Below, piece by piece: positions 16,735-25,280 of a stretch of DNA of 64,000 nucleotides (its first letter is position 1; every line of letters starts with the position of its first letter). Where the stretch lies: assembly GCA_040902885.1 (NCBI GenBank), contig JBBDWK010000002.1, forward strand, positions 150,356 through 214,355. The letters are read 5' to 3'. The position numbers were made by a program, and so were the translations under genes. Below the pieces are notes generated by a model. That model worked only from the letters and a program-made list of their open reading frames with translations. It searched no databases and had not been told where the DNA came from. The stretch is from JBBDWK01 sp040902885. Lineage in GTDB: Bacteria; Acidobacteriota; Terriglobia; Bryobacterales; Bryobacteraceae.

Positions 16735-17865
16735 ATGCCTCGAACGCTTTCACTGACCGAATTCACACTGTACTTCCTCCGGCTAGGAGCGGTTGGATTC
16801 GGCGGACCGATCGCCTTGGCGGGCTATATGCAAAGAGATCTCGTCGAGGATCGGCGATGGATCTCTTTGGAGGAATACAAGGAAGGTCTCGCGCTGGCGC
16901 AGTTGGCGCCCGGCCCGCTCGCTGCACAGTTGGCGATCTATCTGGGGTGGGTGCGCGGCGGCGTTCTCGGAGCCACTTTGGTCGGCGTCGCCTTCGTGGT
17001 CCCTTCGTTCCTTATGGTGCTAGCTCTCGCCGCAATGTATCTTCGACTCGGCGGTCTTCCCTGGATGCAGGGAATGTTCTACGGCATCGGAGCGGCGGTG
17101 ATCGCGATCATCGGGCGGAGCGCCTATAAGCTCGTCACATCCACTCTCTCGAAAGACTGGCTGCTCTGGGCGATCTTCGGCGTTTCTGCTGTCGTTACCG
17201 CGTGGACGGAATCGGAGGTTATCTGGCTTTTCGTTCTGTCTGGTGTCGTTGCTCTGGTCGTGCGGCAAGGATTCCCTCGCGCAGGAAATGCAGTCGTTCT
17301 TCCCGTTTGGCTGATCTCCGGACTCTACGGCCCCGCAGCCGCCACAACTTTGGCGACTCTGTTCTGGTACTTTGCGGAGGCGGGCGCATTCGTGTTTGGC
17401 AGCGGTCTGGCAATCGTGCCGTTCCTCTATGGCGGGGTCGTCCGCGACTTCCAGTGGTTGACCGAGCGGCAGTTCCTCGACGCTGTGGCTGTCGCCATGA
17501 TCACGCCGGGGCCAGTGGTGATCACGGTGGCCTTTATAGGTCACCTTGTGGCGGGCCCGCTTGGCGCGACACTCGCGGCCCTGGGTGTCTTTTTGCCCTG
17601 CTATCTGTTTGTCGTGATTCCCGCGCCCTACTTCCGCCGCTTCGCGAACAACCCGCGATTGAAGACATTCGTGGATGGCGTGACGGCTGCAGCAACGGGC
17701 GCCATCGCGGGTGCTGCCTTCGTCCTGGGCAGGCGGGCGATCATCGACCTGCCGACGGCCCTCATCGCGGCGGCAACCTTGGTTGTGCTGCTCAAGACCA
17801 AGCGAGTTCCCGAGCCGCTCGTGATCCTATTGGCGGGAGGTGTCGGTCTGGTTCTTCGCGGATAG
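16735..17865 (+). CDS. chrA: Chromate transporter ChrA (CHR family)
   Basis: A 376-aa polytopic membrane protein of the long CHR family, which exports chromate from the cytoplasm. The N-terminal CHR half has FLRLGAVGFGGPIALAGYM and ALAQLAPGPLAAQLAIYLG; the second half repeats the pattern (FGSGLAIVPFLYGGVV, VAMITPGPVVITVAFIG). About ten to twelve hydrophobic segments are visible. The GG-P and PGP signatures of both halves are kept. It is divergent from the two-component genes with an intervening pair of TTCAG boxes. The predicted -10 leaves only a 5-10 nt leader and no Shine-Dalgarno sequence is obvious. Confidence 0.92.
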   Translation: MPRTLSLTEFTLYFLRLGAVGFGGPIALAGYMQRDLVEDRRWISLEEYKEGLALAQLAPGPLAAQLAIYLGWVRGGVLGATLVGVAFVVPSFLMVLALAAMYLRLGGLPWMQGMFYGIGAAVIAIIGRSAYKLVTSTLSKDWLLWAIFGVSAVVTAWTESEVIWLFVLSGVVALVVRQGFPRAGNAVVLPVWLISGLYGPAAATTLATLFWYFAEAGAFVFGSGLAIVPFLYGGVVRDFQWLTERQFLDAVAVAMITPGPVVITVAFIGHLVAGPLGATLAALGVFLPCYLFVVIPAPYFRRFANNPRLKTFVDGVTAAATGAIAGAAFVLGRRAIIDLPTALIAAATLVVLLKTKRVPEPLVILLAGGVGLVLRG

Positions 17866-17900
17866 CGGCTTATCTGCCGTACAACGTACCGCCGAGCGCT

Positions 17901-18938
17901 TCAGTCAACAGATCCGTCGCCGGTGAACTGGCCGGATGAATCGGCTACCGCGAAGGCGACCCGTTTCGGAGCCTTGCCTACGGCGGTTTTTCCAGACGAC
18001 TTGAGTTTTCCGTCCCGCGCGACTTCGATCACCTGCATGGTCCCGTCACCAATGTTGCTGACCAGCACGCGCTTCGAACCGCCGTTCGCCGCTGGAATAG
18101 TTTCAATGCAGCAAGGCTTGGAAACATCCGTAAGTCTGTCGAGCAGTTTGCCTGTAGTGATGTCGACCGCATCCACATAGGACCGCCCTTCGTTCGCGGC
18201 AAGGACGATATTCGGGTATATCATCTCGACCCCGTGATAGGTAACTTCCTGCGGAGCCGAATTGCCCGGCGGCGTGCTCAATTCGAAGAGACGCGTTACC
18301 TTTCCCGAAATCGTTTCCATCTCAAAGAATCCGTTCACCCAAAACGAGCCAAAGTACACCTTCGATTCGTCTGGCGAGAAAGTGAGGCTTCGTGGGTTGA
18401 CGTTGATCTGGTGAAACTTCACGAGCTTGCGGTTGGCTGGATCGATGATGCCGATCCCCGTGATCTTCTTGCATGTGACGTACGCATTCTTCTTAAGGGG
18501 ACCGTATTTGACTACGTGTGGCGCGCTGGTACCCCATATTCGAAACGCCTCTTTTCGCGATCCGACATCGATGCCGACGACATCGTCGCTGTAGAAGTTT
18601 GCCACCAGGATATGCTTTCCGTTGGGCGTAAGCGCAATATGATCGTTGAACATCTTGCCGATACGCACCTCACCAACGGGCGTGAAATCCGACGTGCGCA
18701 GGAATTTCACCTTCTCTTCGTCCTCAACGCCCACGGCCAGAGTCTTGCCGTCCCGGCTTAGGGCGATTCCGTACGGCCGTGGGCCGACCTGGATCTTCCG
18801 GATCTCTTTATAGTTCTTGAGGTCGATCTGAGACACCGTCCCATCGCCAGTATTCACTACAAATGCCTGGTTCGGCGTCTGCTGTGCGACCGCAACCGCG
18901 GAACCGAGAATCGTGCAGACCGCTAAGCTCTTGAGCAT
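17901..18938 (-). CDS. Exported YVTN-type beta-propeller protein
   Basis: A 345-aa secreted protein with a signal peptide (ending AVAVAQQ) and repeated ~40-residue blades of the YVTN/lactonase-like kind (VNTGDGTVSQIDLKNY, IALSRDGKTLAVG, IALTPNGKHILVANF, LTFSPDESKVYFG). No catalytic residues can be assigned. GGAGG precedes the ATG, and a TTCAG box lies 35 bp upstream in the proper orientation, so it appears to belong to the chromate island. It converges on chrA and is divergent from the DUF1259 gene. Its role (binding, protection of periplasm) is unknown. Confidence 0.75.
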   Translation of the reverse strand: MLKSLAVCTILGSAVAVAQQTPNQAFVVNTGDGTVSQIDLKNYKEIRKIQVGPRPYGIALSRDGKTLAVGVEDEEKVKFLRTSDFTPVGEVRIGKMFNDHIALTPNGKHILVANFYSDDVVGIDVGSRKEAFRIWGTSAPHVVKYGPLKKNAYVTCKKITGIGIIDPANRKLVKFHQINVNPRSLTFSPDESKVYFGSFWVNGFFEMETISGKVTRLFELSTPPGNSAPQEVTYHGVEMIYPNIVLAANEGRSYVDAVDITTGKLLDRLTDVSKPCCIETIPAANGGSKRVLVSNIGDGTMQVIEVARDGKLKSSGKTAVGKAPKRVAFAVADSSGQFTGDGSVD

Positions 18939-18973
18939 CCTCTATACCTCCCCCTTCATTGTGTGCCGAGTAT

Positions 18974-18989
18974 CTGAAAATCACCTGAA
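18974..18989 (-). promoter_or_regulatory. TTCAG-N6-TTCAG box facing the beta-propeller gene
   Basis: On the reverse strand this reads TTCAGGTGATTTTCAG, differing from the response-regulator box at one base only. CACAAT, a -10-like hexamer, starts exactly 10 bp downstream (18963-18958). Confidence 0.65.
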
Positions 18990-19052
18990 GAACCGGCTCC
19001 TTCGTCCTGCCGCTGGCCTTGTGCCGTTGCCTGTTCCCCAAAGGCCGCCGCT

Positions 19053-19068
19053 TTCAGAAGAATTTCAG
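19053..19068 (+). promoter_or_regulatory. TTCAG-N6-TTCAG box facing the DUF1259 gene
   Basis: TTCAGAAGAATTTCAG is a direct repeat with an 11-bp period. GATAAT (19079-19084), five of six matches to the -10 consensus, starts exactly 10 bp downstream, which puts the transcription start at or next to the ATG at 19091. Confidence 0.7.
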
Positions 19069-19090
19069 ATTCGTGGGCGATAATTGCCGC

Positions 19091-19999
19091 ATGATCGTTC
19101 AACGCTTGCGTGCTCTGCCGGCACTCGGCTTCTCGATGCTTATCACGGTGCCTGCGATCGCAGCAATCCCTGAAGCACAGAGGAGCAGGATTGATCAGGT
19201 CACAGGCGCGAAAGGCGCGTACACGGCTCAGGAGGACGTGTACCGCGTCAACTTTCCGCGAACCGACGTCAAGGTCGCTGTCGAGGGCCGCGGAATGCAT
19301 CCGTTCCTCGGCCTGACCTCATGGGCGGCGTTCACACCGCACTCGCAGACCGAGTTGATGGTGATGGGCGATCTGGTTCTGTTCGAGGACGAAGTGAATC
19401 CGGTGATGTCGGCCGCGCTGGACAACGGACTCGAAGTCACCGCTCTCCACAACCACTTCTTCTTCGACTCCCCCCGCGTGATGTTCATGCACATCGGCGG
19501 CAGCGGCACAGCCGAGCAACTCGCGACGGGGGTTGCGCGTGCGATGGACAAAGTGAAGGAAATTCGAAAGGCGAATCCGCGGCCCGCCGGTAAGTTTCCC
19601 GGTCCGACAGTTCCGGAGACGAACTCGATCACCGCTTCGAGCATCGACGGCATTCTCGGCGTAAAGGGCCAGGTGAACGCGGGCATGTACAAAGTCGCTA
19701 TCGGCCGCAAGGCAACGATGCACGGCAAGACGGTTGGGAACCAGATGGGCGTCAACACCTGGGCGGCATTCGCCGGCACCGACGACGCCGCCTTCGTGGA
19801 TGGCGACTTCGCAATGCTCGAATCCGAAGTGCAGCCGGTTCTGAAGGCACTTCGAAAGGCCGGCATCAACATCGTGGCGATTCACAATCACATGACCCAC
19901 GAGGAGCCCCAATATGTCTTTCTGCACTACTGGGGCAAGGGGCCTGCCGCAACCTTGGCCAGGGGGCTGAAGTCAGCGCTCGACACACAAGGCCGCTAG
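19091..19999 (+). CDS. Exported protein with two DUF1259 (LppY/LpqO-like) domains
   Basis: A 302-aa secreted protein with a signal peptide (ending VPAIAAIP). It contains two copies of the same ~130-residue domain, each with a WAAF segment, an acidic strand (VLFEDEVNPV and AMLESEVQPV) and a histidine motif (ALHNHFF and AIHNHMT). The paired HNH histidines could bind a metal, but no activity has been shown for DUF1259 to my knowledge. I start at ATG 19091 because it begins the signal peptide; the box and -10 element upstream leave almost no leader. It heads a forward operon with the DUF1080-like, ChrB-C and winged-helix genes. Confidence 0.8.
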   Translation: MIVQRLRALPALGFSMLITVPAIAAIPEAQRSRIDQVTGAKGAYTAQEDVYRVNFPRTDVKVAVEGRGMHPFLGLTSWAAFTPHSQTELMVMGDLVLFEDEVNPVMSAALDNGLEVTALHNHFFFDSPRVMFMHIGGSGTAEQLATGVARAMDKVKEIRKANPRPAGKFPGPTVPETNSITASSIDGILGVKGQVNAGMYKVAIGRKATMHGKTVGNQMGVNTWAAFAGTDDAAFVDGDFAMLESEVQPVLKALRKAGINIVAIHNHMTHEEPQYVFLHYWGKGPAATLARGLKSALDTQGR

Positions 20000-20008
20000 G
20001 AGATCCAC

Positions 20009-20662
20009 ATGTTTCGCATTGGCTGCTTGTTGATTCTGGCTTGTTCGGCATGGGCACAGAAGATCACGTTCGATTCGGCGAAGGTGGGAACAGTTCCACC
20101 GGATTGGACGGTGGCGATGACGCATGAAGGCGGCGCTCCGAAATGGGAGATCATCGCCGATCCCTCCGCGCCCAGCAGGCCGAACGTCCTCGCGCAGACT
20201 TCCACCGACAATACGTCGGGAAGGTTCCCGCTTGCGATCTATGAGAAAGCCTCGTTCACCAACGGCTCGCTCACTGTCCGGTCCAAGCCGATTTCAGGGG
20301 AACGGGACCAGGCGGCTGGGCTGGTCTGGCGTTACAAGGACCCCGATAACTACTACATCGTGCGGGCCAACGCGCTCGAAGACAACGTCGTGCTTTACAA
20401 GGTCGAGGGTGGAAAGCGGATTTCCCTCGAGCCCAAGGGCACACCGTCGAAGACCTACGGTGTGAAACACAAGGTTCCGAAGCAAACTTGGAGCACGCTG
20501 AAGGTGAGTTTTGACGGCCCGCGCTTCGAAGTGTTCTTCGACGGCGGCAAGATCATGGAGGTCGAAGACTCGACGTTCACCACAGCCGGCAAAACCGGCT
20601 TCTGGACGAAAGCGGACAGTGTCACCTACTTCGACGATTTCCAGATCGAGAAGAAGAATTAG
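20009..20662 (+). CDS. Exported DUF1080/LamG-like concanavalin-fold protein
   Basis: A 217-aa secreted protein (signal peptide ending SAWAQK) with a single concanavalin-like sandwich domain: GLVWRYKDPDNYYIVRANALEDNVVLYKV (in parts GLVWRYKDPDNYY and RANALEDN), WSTLKVSFDG, FEVFFDGG and a closing YFDDFQI. This is the pattern of DUF1080/3-keto-disaccharide hydrolase-like and LamG domains, but catalytic residues cannot be assigned. TAGGAG precedes the ATG. Its place between DUF1259 and chrB suggests an accessory role in the periplasm during chromate stress. Confidence 0.7.
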   Translation: MFRIGCLLILACSAWAQKITFDSAKVGTVPPDWTVAMTHEGGAPKWEIIADPSAPSRPNVLAQTSTDNTSGRFPLAIYEKASFTNGSLTVRSKPISGERDQAAGLVWRYKDPDNYYIVRANALEDNVVLYKVEGGKRISLEPKGTPSKTYGVKHKVPKQTWSTLKVSFDGPRFEVFFDGGKIMEVEDSTFTTAGKTGFWTKADSVTYFDDFQIEKKN

Positions 20663-20665
20663 GCT

Positions 20666-21076
20666 ATGCGGTGGGTCACACGCGAGAAAGTGAAAGTCGA
20701 CAGGGTCGCGTGCCCGTGGGTGATCCGGCGCTTCATCGACCCCGACGCCGAATTCGTCTTCCTGCCGCACGACACGGACTGGAGCCGCGTAGACGGCATC
20801 GTCTTTGATACACCCGGCGCGGAATTGGGGCATCACGGTGAGGGTGTCTCGTTCGATGCCATCCTCGACAAGTACAAATTGAACGATCCAGCCTTACGCT
20901 TGCTCGCCGACATCGTAAGAGCCGCCGATTCCCACCCCAGCAATCCGCACCCAGCGGGCGAGGGCCTGCGCTGGATCGCGCACGGCTTCTCCGCTCTCGG
21001 CCTTTCGGATCATCAAATCCTGGAGCGCGAGTTCATCGTGTACGACGCACTCTACACGGAGTGCCGGAAACGGTGA
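20666..21076 (+). CDS. chrB: ChrB C-terminal-domain chromate resistance protein
   Basis: A 136-aa protein matching the C-terminal domain of ChrB (WVTREKVKVDRVACPWVIRRFIDPDAEF in parts: KVDRVACPW and IRRFIDPDAEF; then FDAILDKY and LADIVRAAD). ChrB couples to ChrA in chromate resistance and its C-terminal domain has been linked to regulation or chromate handling. The N-terminal ChrB domain is absent, so this is the short form. The gene starts 3 bp after the DUF1080-like gene and overlaps the next gene by 4 bp (GTGA). Confidence 0.85.
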   Translation: MRWVTREKVKVDRVACPWVIRRFIDPDAEFVFLPHDTDWSRVDGIVFDTPGAELGHHGEGVSFDAILDKYKLNDPALRLLADIVRAADSHPSNPHPAGEGLRWIAHGFSALGLSDHQILEREFIVYDALYTECRKR

Positions 21077-21375
21077 GTAGTAAGGCTCGCTTGTCAGCGG
21101 AGGATCTTTGGCTTGTGCGGCTGGTCGTGTTGCTCCGCGCCGCAAAAGGGCCAGTTTCCGAAGAGAGCATCCTCGAGGAGTTCGAGCGCCGGCACATCGG
21201 CGGCGTTACGGCTCCGAAAGTCCGCAGGGTTATAGTTTCGCTCGCGGGAAGAAATCTTATCCGAGAGATCAAAGGCAGTGCAGCCGTCTTTATAGCCACA
21301 AGCCTGGGGAGGAAAGCCGCGTTGGAAGCTGGCGTGCGTCTCTCCGCTCTCCTCGAACTTCCTAACCAGGGCTAA
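21073..21375 (+). CDS. Small winged-helix protein
   Basis: A 100-aa protein with the look of a PadR/MarR-like winged helix: LWLVRLVVLLRAAKGPVSEESILEEF (helices 1-2, quoted in parts LVVLLRAAKGPV), a recognition-helix region KVRRVIVSLAGRNLI and a C-terminal helix. The GTG at 21073 overlaps the chrB stop as GTGA, which I prefer over the GTG at 21061. It is the last gene of the chromate operon and may be a repressor or an oligomerising partner of ChrB. Confidence 0.6.
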   Translation: MSSKARLSAEDLWLVRLVVLLRAAKGPVSEESILEEFERRHIGGVTAPKVRRVIVSLAGRNLIREIKGSAAVFIATSLGRKAALEAGVRLSALLELPNQG

Positions 21376-21481
21376 CCAGGGCCGCGTCGCACGGGACGTA
21401 GTAGTCATTCTTCGCGATCCTCGGGACCAGGACCAATACGTCGCCACCACCCAACTTGCTTTCGCCCGCATCGATCGAACT
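21376..21481. other. Convergent intergenic region
   Basis: 106 bp between the end of the chromate operon and the end of the nucleoside operon. I see no clear hairpin or gene in it. Confidence 0.4.
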
Positions 21482-22864
21482 TTAACGCACGTTCTCTGGC
21501 AGCGATGCCTGTACCTTCTCGCCGTACTCGCGCGCCTTGGCGAGGATCCGCTCCGCGTTCAGCGTGAGCGCGCGCCCGTCCCGCACCAAGGTCTTGCCGT
21601 TCACCATCACGTCCCGCACGTCGGACCCCTTCAGCGCGTACACCATCTGCGAATGCGCCTCGTAGAGCGGAGCCGCGTGCGGCCGGTCCAGCCGCACCAC
21701 GATCAGATCGGCCGCCTTGCCGTTCTCAATGGATCCGATGGTCTTCTCCATGCCGAGCGCGCGCGCCCCACGTATGGTGGCCATCTCCATCGCCTGCGTG
21801 GCCGGGAGCGCCCGCGGATCGAGCGCTGCCAGTTTTTGCAGCTTGGCGGCCAGATCCATCTCTTCGAACAGATTGAAATCGTTGTTGCTTCCCGCCGGCC
21901 CGTCCGTACCCAGGCCAACCGGCAGATCGAGAGCGAGCATCTTCACCACCGGCGCCGCGCCGCTTCCCAGCTTCATGTTGCTTGACGGGCAGTGCGCGAT
22001 CCCCGTGCCGCGTCGTTTCAATATTTCCAGGTCCGCATCATCCACCCACACGGCGTGCGCCGCAAGCGTGCGCCCGGTCAGCAGCCCCAGCGATTCCAGC
22101 ACTTGCGTTGGGGTGGTCTTGCGCTTGGCCCGCATGTCGTCGTTCTCCTGTTTGGTTTCCGAAAGATGGATTAGCAGCGGCGCGTCGTACTGATCGGCCA
22201 GTGCCCTCGCGGCCTGCAACGTTTTATCGGAGTTCGTGTAGACCGCATGCGGAGCCACTGCGGGCGTCACCAGCGCATCGCCGAGAAAGCGTTTCAAGAA
22301 GCTCTCGGTTCGGGCCAGTGATTCTTGCGGAGTTTTGGCATCGGCCACGGGAAAGCCGATCACGGTCTGCCCCAGCACGCCGCGCATTCCCGCCTCCCGC
22401 GTTACCTCCGCCACCACCTCTTCGAAATAGTACATGTCGGTGAAAGTAGTGGTGCCGGAGAGCAGCATCTCCAAACATGCCAGCCGCGTGCCCCAGCGCA
22501 CGAAGTCCGGCGAAACATAGCGCGCCTCGGCTGGGAAAATGTACTTCTCGAGCCATTCCCGAAGGGGGCGGTCGTCGGCAATCCCGCGCAGCAGCGACAT
22601 GGCCGCGTGCGTGTGCGTATTGATCAGGCCGGGAGCTATTAGCCCGTCGGGCCTGTCGAGCCGTTCGCCGGCCTGGAACCGCTTTGCGATCTCAGACGCT
22701 GGGCCAATGCCCACGATCCGTCCGCCGCGCACGGCGACAGCGCCAAAGTCGATCACCCGTTTCTCCGGGTTCATCGTGACGACGTAACGCGCCGACCAAA
22801 TGGTGTCCGCCGGTTCGGCGGACAAGCCGAGGGCCATTAAGACGAGGCTACAAAAAAGACGCAT
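21482..22864 (-). CDS. Exported MTA/SAH deaminase-type amidohydrolase
   Basis: A 460-aa amidohydrolase resembling 5'-methylthioadenosine/S-adenosylhomocysteine deaminases. Motifs are LINTHTHAAMSLLRG (HxH metal site), PHAVYTN, IHLSETKQEN, HAVWVDDADLE and GLGTDGPAGSNN (metal-site Asp). Unlike the cytoplasmic enzymes it starts with a hydrophobic signal sequence (MRLFCSLVLMALGLSAEPAD), so it is probably periplasmic. The chosen ATG at 22864 overlaps cdd by 17 bp; the open frame upstream continues into cdd. It ends a nucleoside-salvage operon, which fits deamination of an adenosine derivative before uptake or phosphorolysis. The substrate is inferred. Confidence 0.82.
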   Translation of the reverse strand: MRLFCSLVLMALGLSAEPADTIWSARYVVTMNPEKRVIDFGAVAVRGGRIVGIGPASEIAKRFQAGERLDRPDGLIAPGLINTHTHAAMSLLRGIADDRPLREWLEKYIFPAEARYVSPDFVRWGTRLACLEMLLSGTTTFTDMYYFEEVVAEVTREAGMRGVLGQTVIGFPVADAKTPQESLARTESFLKRFLGDALVTPAVAPHAVYTNSDKTLQAARALADQYDAPLLIHLSETKQENDDMRAKRKTTPTQVLESLGLLTGRTLAAHAVWVDDADLEILKRRGTGIAHCPSSNMKLGSGAAPVVKMLALDLPVGLGTDGPAGSNNDFNLFEEMDLAAKLQKLAALDPRALPATQAMEMATIRGARALGMEKTIGSIENGKAADLIVVRLDRPHAAPLYEAHSQMVYALKGSDVRDVMVNGKTLVRDGRALTLNAERILAKAREYGEKVQASLPENVR

Positions 22865-23234
22865 CGAAAGGCTCGGGAAAAAGCTCCTTGAGACGCCAGC
22901 TTTGAGTTCTACCATCCAAATTTGCGAGCACGATCTCCACATCGCCGCAGAACTCCCACAGAATCTGCCGGCAAGCGCCGCAAGGAGGAGTGAGCGTTTT
23001 CGTATCGGCGGCTACAGCCATGCGCCGGAATTTGCGCACGCCCTCGGAAACGGCCTTGAAAACGGCCACGCGCTCGGCGCAGACGGTGAGACCGTACGTG
23101 ACATTTTCGACGTTGCACCCGGTGTGGATGCGTCCCGACGCATCTTCCAACGCCGCGCCCACGCGAAATTTAGAGAACGGCGCGTGGGCATGGTCGCGGG
23201 CCCGCACCGCCGCTTCGATGAGGGCGTCCATCAT
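22848..23234 (-). CDS. cdd: Cytidine deaminase
   Basis: A 128-aa zinc-dependent cytidine/deoxycytidine deaminase. The substrate Glu and zinc ligands are in VCAERVAVFKAV and PPCGACRQILWEF, and the N-terminal FRVGAAL...GCNVENVTYG motif is present. Length is normal for the small tetrameric form. The ATGA start overlaps the purine nucleoside phosphorylase stop. It converts cytidine to uridine for the pyrimidine nucleoside phosphorylase encoded upstream. Confidence 0.95.
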   Translation of the reverse strand: MMDALIEAAVRARDHAHAPFSKFRVGAALEDASGRIHTGCNVENVTYGLTVCAERVAVFKAVSEGVRKFRRMAVAADTKTLTPPCGACRQILWEFCGDVEIVLANLDGRTQSWRLKELFPEPFDASFL

Positions 23235-24040
23235 GCTTCCAGCGCCGGCAGCAGCGTCCTCAAAAGGCGCATCAGTGTACCGCGCACCTTGGCGCCCGTC
23301 TCCAGCACTTCCTGGTGGTCGATCTTTTGCGGCAGCATGCCCGCGGCCATGTTCGTCACGCAGGAAATCCCCAGGCAGCGGATGCCCATATGATTCGCGG
23401 CTATGGCCTCGGGCACGGTGGACATGCCCACCAGGTCCGCGCCGATCGCGCGCAGGTAGCGGATCTCCGCCGGTGTCTCATAACTCGGACCGAGCATGGC
23501 GGCATACACGCCTTCGCTCAGCCCGATGCCCAACTCGTCCGCTATGCGCTTGGCCAGTTCCCGATACGCGCGCGAGTAAACTTCGGACATATCGGGAAAG
23601 CGCGGTCCCAGCGAATCGTCGTTCGGCCCCGCCAGCGGATTCGACCCCTGCAAATTGATATGGTCCGAAATGAGCACCAGCCCGCCTTGCCGGTATGCCG
23701 GATTGATCCCGCCGGCCGCATTGGTAAGTACAATCGAGCGTACCCCAAGCACGCCCAGCACGCGAACGCCGAAGACAACCTGTGAGGGCGTGTATCCCTC
23801 GTACAGATGCACCCGCCCCGCCATCACCGCCACGGGCAGCGAATCCAGCGCACCCAGTATCAGCTTTCCGGCATGCCCAACGGCGGTCGAGCAGGGCCAT
23901 CCGGGGATCTCCGCATACGCGATCTCTGTTGCATCTCTCAACTCGGAGGCGAACGCGCCTAGACCGCTGCCCAGCACCACGGCGACCCGCGGCGCCGGCC
24001 CGGGCCGCTTCCGAAGAAACTCCACCGCCTGGTCAATCAC
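23231..24040 (-). CDS. Purine nucleoside phosphorylase (trimeric class)
   Basis: A 269-aa enzyme that splits purine (deoxy)nucleosides with phosphate. The phosphate-binding motif is VVLGSGLGAF, followed by GRVHLYEGYT, LTNAAGGINP and the base-binding segment GISCVTNMAAG, in which the Asn indicates preference for guanine/hypoxanthine over adenine. This is the eukaryote-like trimeric family (PunA type), not hexameric DeoD. It follows nupC by 12 bp. Confidence 0.93.
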   Translation of the reverse strand: MIDQAVEFLRKRPGPAPRVAVVLGSGLGAFASELRDATEIAYAEIPGWPCSTAVGHAGKLILGALDSLPVAVMAGRVHLYEGYTPSQVVFGVRVLGVLGVRSIVLTNAAGGINPAYRQGGLVLISDHINLQGSNPLAGPNDDSLGPRFPDMSEVYSRAYRELAKRIADELGIGLSEGVYAAMLGPSYETPAEIRYLRAIGADLVGMSTVPEAIAANHMGIRCLGISCVTNMAAGMLPQKIDHQEVLETGAKVRGTLMRLLRTLLPALEA

Positions 24041-24052
24041 CCCAACCCCCGG

Positions 24053-25276
24053 CTACAGCAGCAATCCCGCAATGCAAGCTGTCATGAAATTAGCCATCGA
24101 TCCCGCGGCCACGGCCTTCAATCCCATCCGCGCCAAGTCCGGCTTCCGCGAGGGTGCCAGCGCTCCGATCCCGCCGATTTGAATGGCGATCGAGCTGAAA
24201 TTGGCAAACCCGCAGAGCGCATAAGTGGCAATCACGAACGACCGCGGGTCCAACTGCTCCCGCATCGGTCCCAACTGTAGGAAGGCCACGAATTCGTTCA
24301 GGACCAGCCGCGTTCCCAGCAGGTTCCCGACCGCTTCCGCGTCCTTCCAACTCACGCCCATCAGAAAAGCCACGGGCGCAAACAGGATCCCGAAAATGCC
24401 TTGCAGCGAATCCGGCGCCCAGGCCATCGCCGGCCATCCATGCACCCACCCCAGGATTCCGTTCACCATCGCGATCAGCGCGAGAAACGCAATCAGCATC
24501 CCTGCAATGTTCAGCGCCAGGTGCAATCCCTCAAATGCCCCCTGCGCCGCGGCGTCGATGGTGTTGACGGCGGTCTTCTCCACCGTGATGTCCACCTTGC
24601 CGGCGGTGACCGGCTTCTCCATCTCGGGAACGAACATCTTCGACAGCATGATGGCCGCCGGCGCGGTCATAATCACCGCCGTCAGCAGATGCTGTATCTC
24701 CACGCCCGCGATCTTCACGTAAGCCGCCATCACCGCGCCCGAAACATGCGCCATGCCGCTGGTCATCACCGTGAACAGTTCGGATTTTGTAAGCCCCGGC
24801 AGAAACGGCCGTATCGTCAAAGGCGCTTCCGTCTGTCCCATGAAGATGCTGGCCGCGACGTTCAACGACTCGGCTCCGCTAACGCCCATCACTTTCTGCA
24901 TGCCGATCGCCATGGCCTTGACGATAACCTGCATCACGCCCAGGTGGTAGAGGATGGCAAAAAACGAGGCGATAAAGATGACTATGGGCAGGACTTGAAA
25001 CGCGAACACTACGCCGAACGGTCCCGACTTCACGCCCAGCGGGCCGAAGACGAACTCGCTGCCCGCTTCGGCAAACTCGAGCATCGCATTGACGCCCGTG
25101 CCAAGAGCCCGAAACAATTCTCCGAAAGGCGTTTTCAGAACTAGAACGGCGAACCCGAACTGCAGGCCCATCCCCCACAGCAGGATGCGCAGTTTGATTT
25201 CGCGCCGGTGCGTGGAGACCGCGTAAGCTGTCAGAAGTATCAGCGCCAGTCCCAGCAAGCCGGTGAAGCGCGACAT
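24053..25276 (-). CDS. NupC/CNT-family nucleoside transporter
   Basis: A 407-aa polytopic inner-membrane protein of the concentrative nucleoside transporter family (ion-coupled import). Signature segments are SIFMGQTEAPLTIRP, RLVLNEFVAF and YALCGFANFSSIAIQIGGIG, which contain the substrate- and Na+-binding residues. It lies between the two nucleoside phosphorylases, 4 bp after the upstream one, so it supplies nucleosides to the salvage enzymes. Confidence 0.94.
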   Translation of the reverse strand: MSRFTGLLGLALILLTAYAVSTHRREIKLRILLWGMGLQFGFAVLVLKTPFGELFRALGTGVNAMLEFAEAGSEFVFGPLGVKSGPFGVVFAFQVLPIVIFIASFFAILYHLGVMQVIVKAMAIGMQKVMGVSGAESLNVAASIFMGQTEAPLTIRPFLPGLTKSELFTVMTSGMAHVSGAVMAAYVKIAGVEIQHLLTAVIMTAPAAIMLSKMFVPEMEKPVTAGKVDITVEKTAVNTIDAAAQGAFEGLHLALNIAGMLIAFLALIAMVNGILGWVHGWPAMAWAPDSLQGIFGILFAPVAFLMGVSWKDAEAVGNLLGTRLVLNEFVAFLQLGPMREQLDPRSFVIATYALCGFANFSSIAIQIGGIGALAPSRKPDLARMGLKAVAAGSMANFMTACIAGLLL

Positions 25277-25280
25277 CGCG

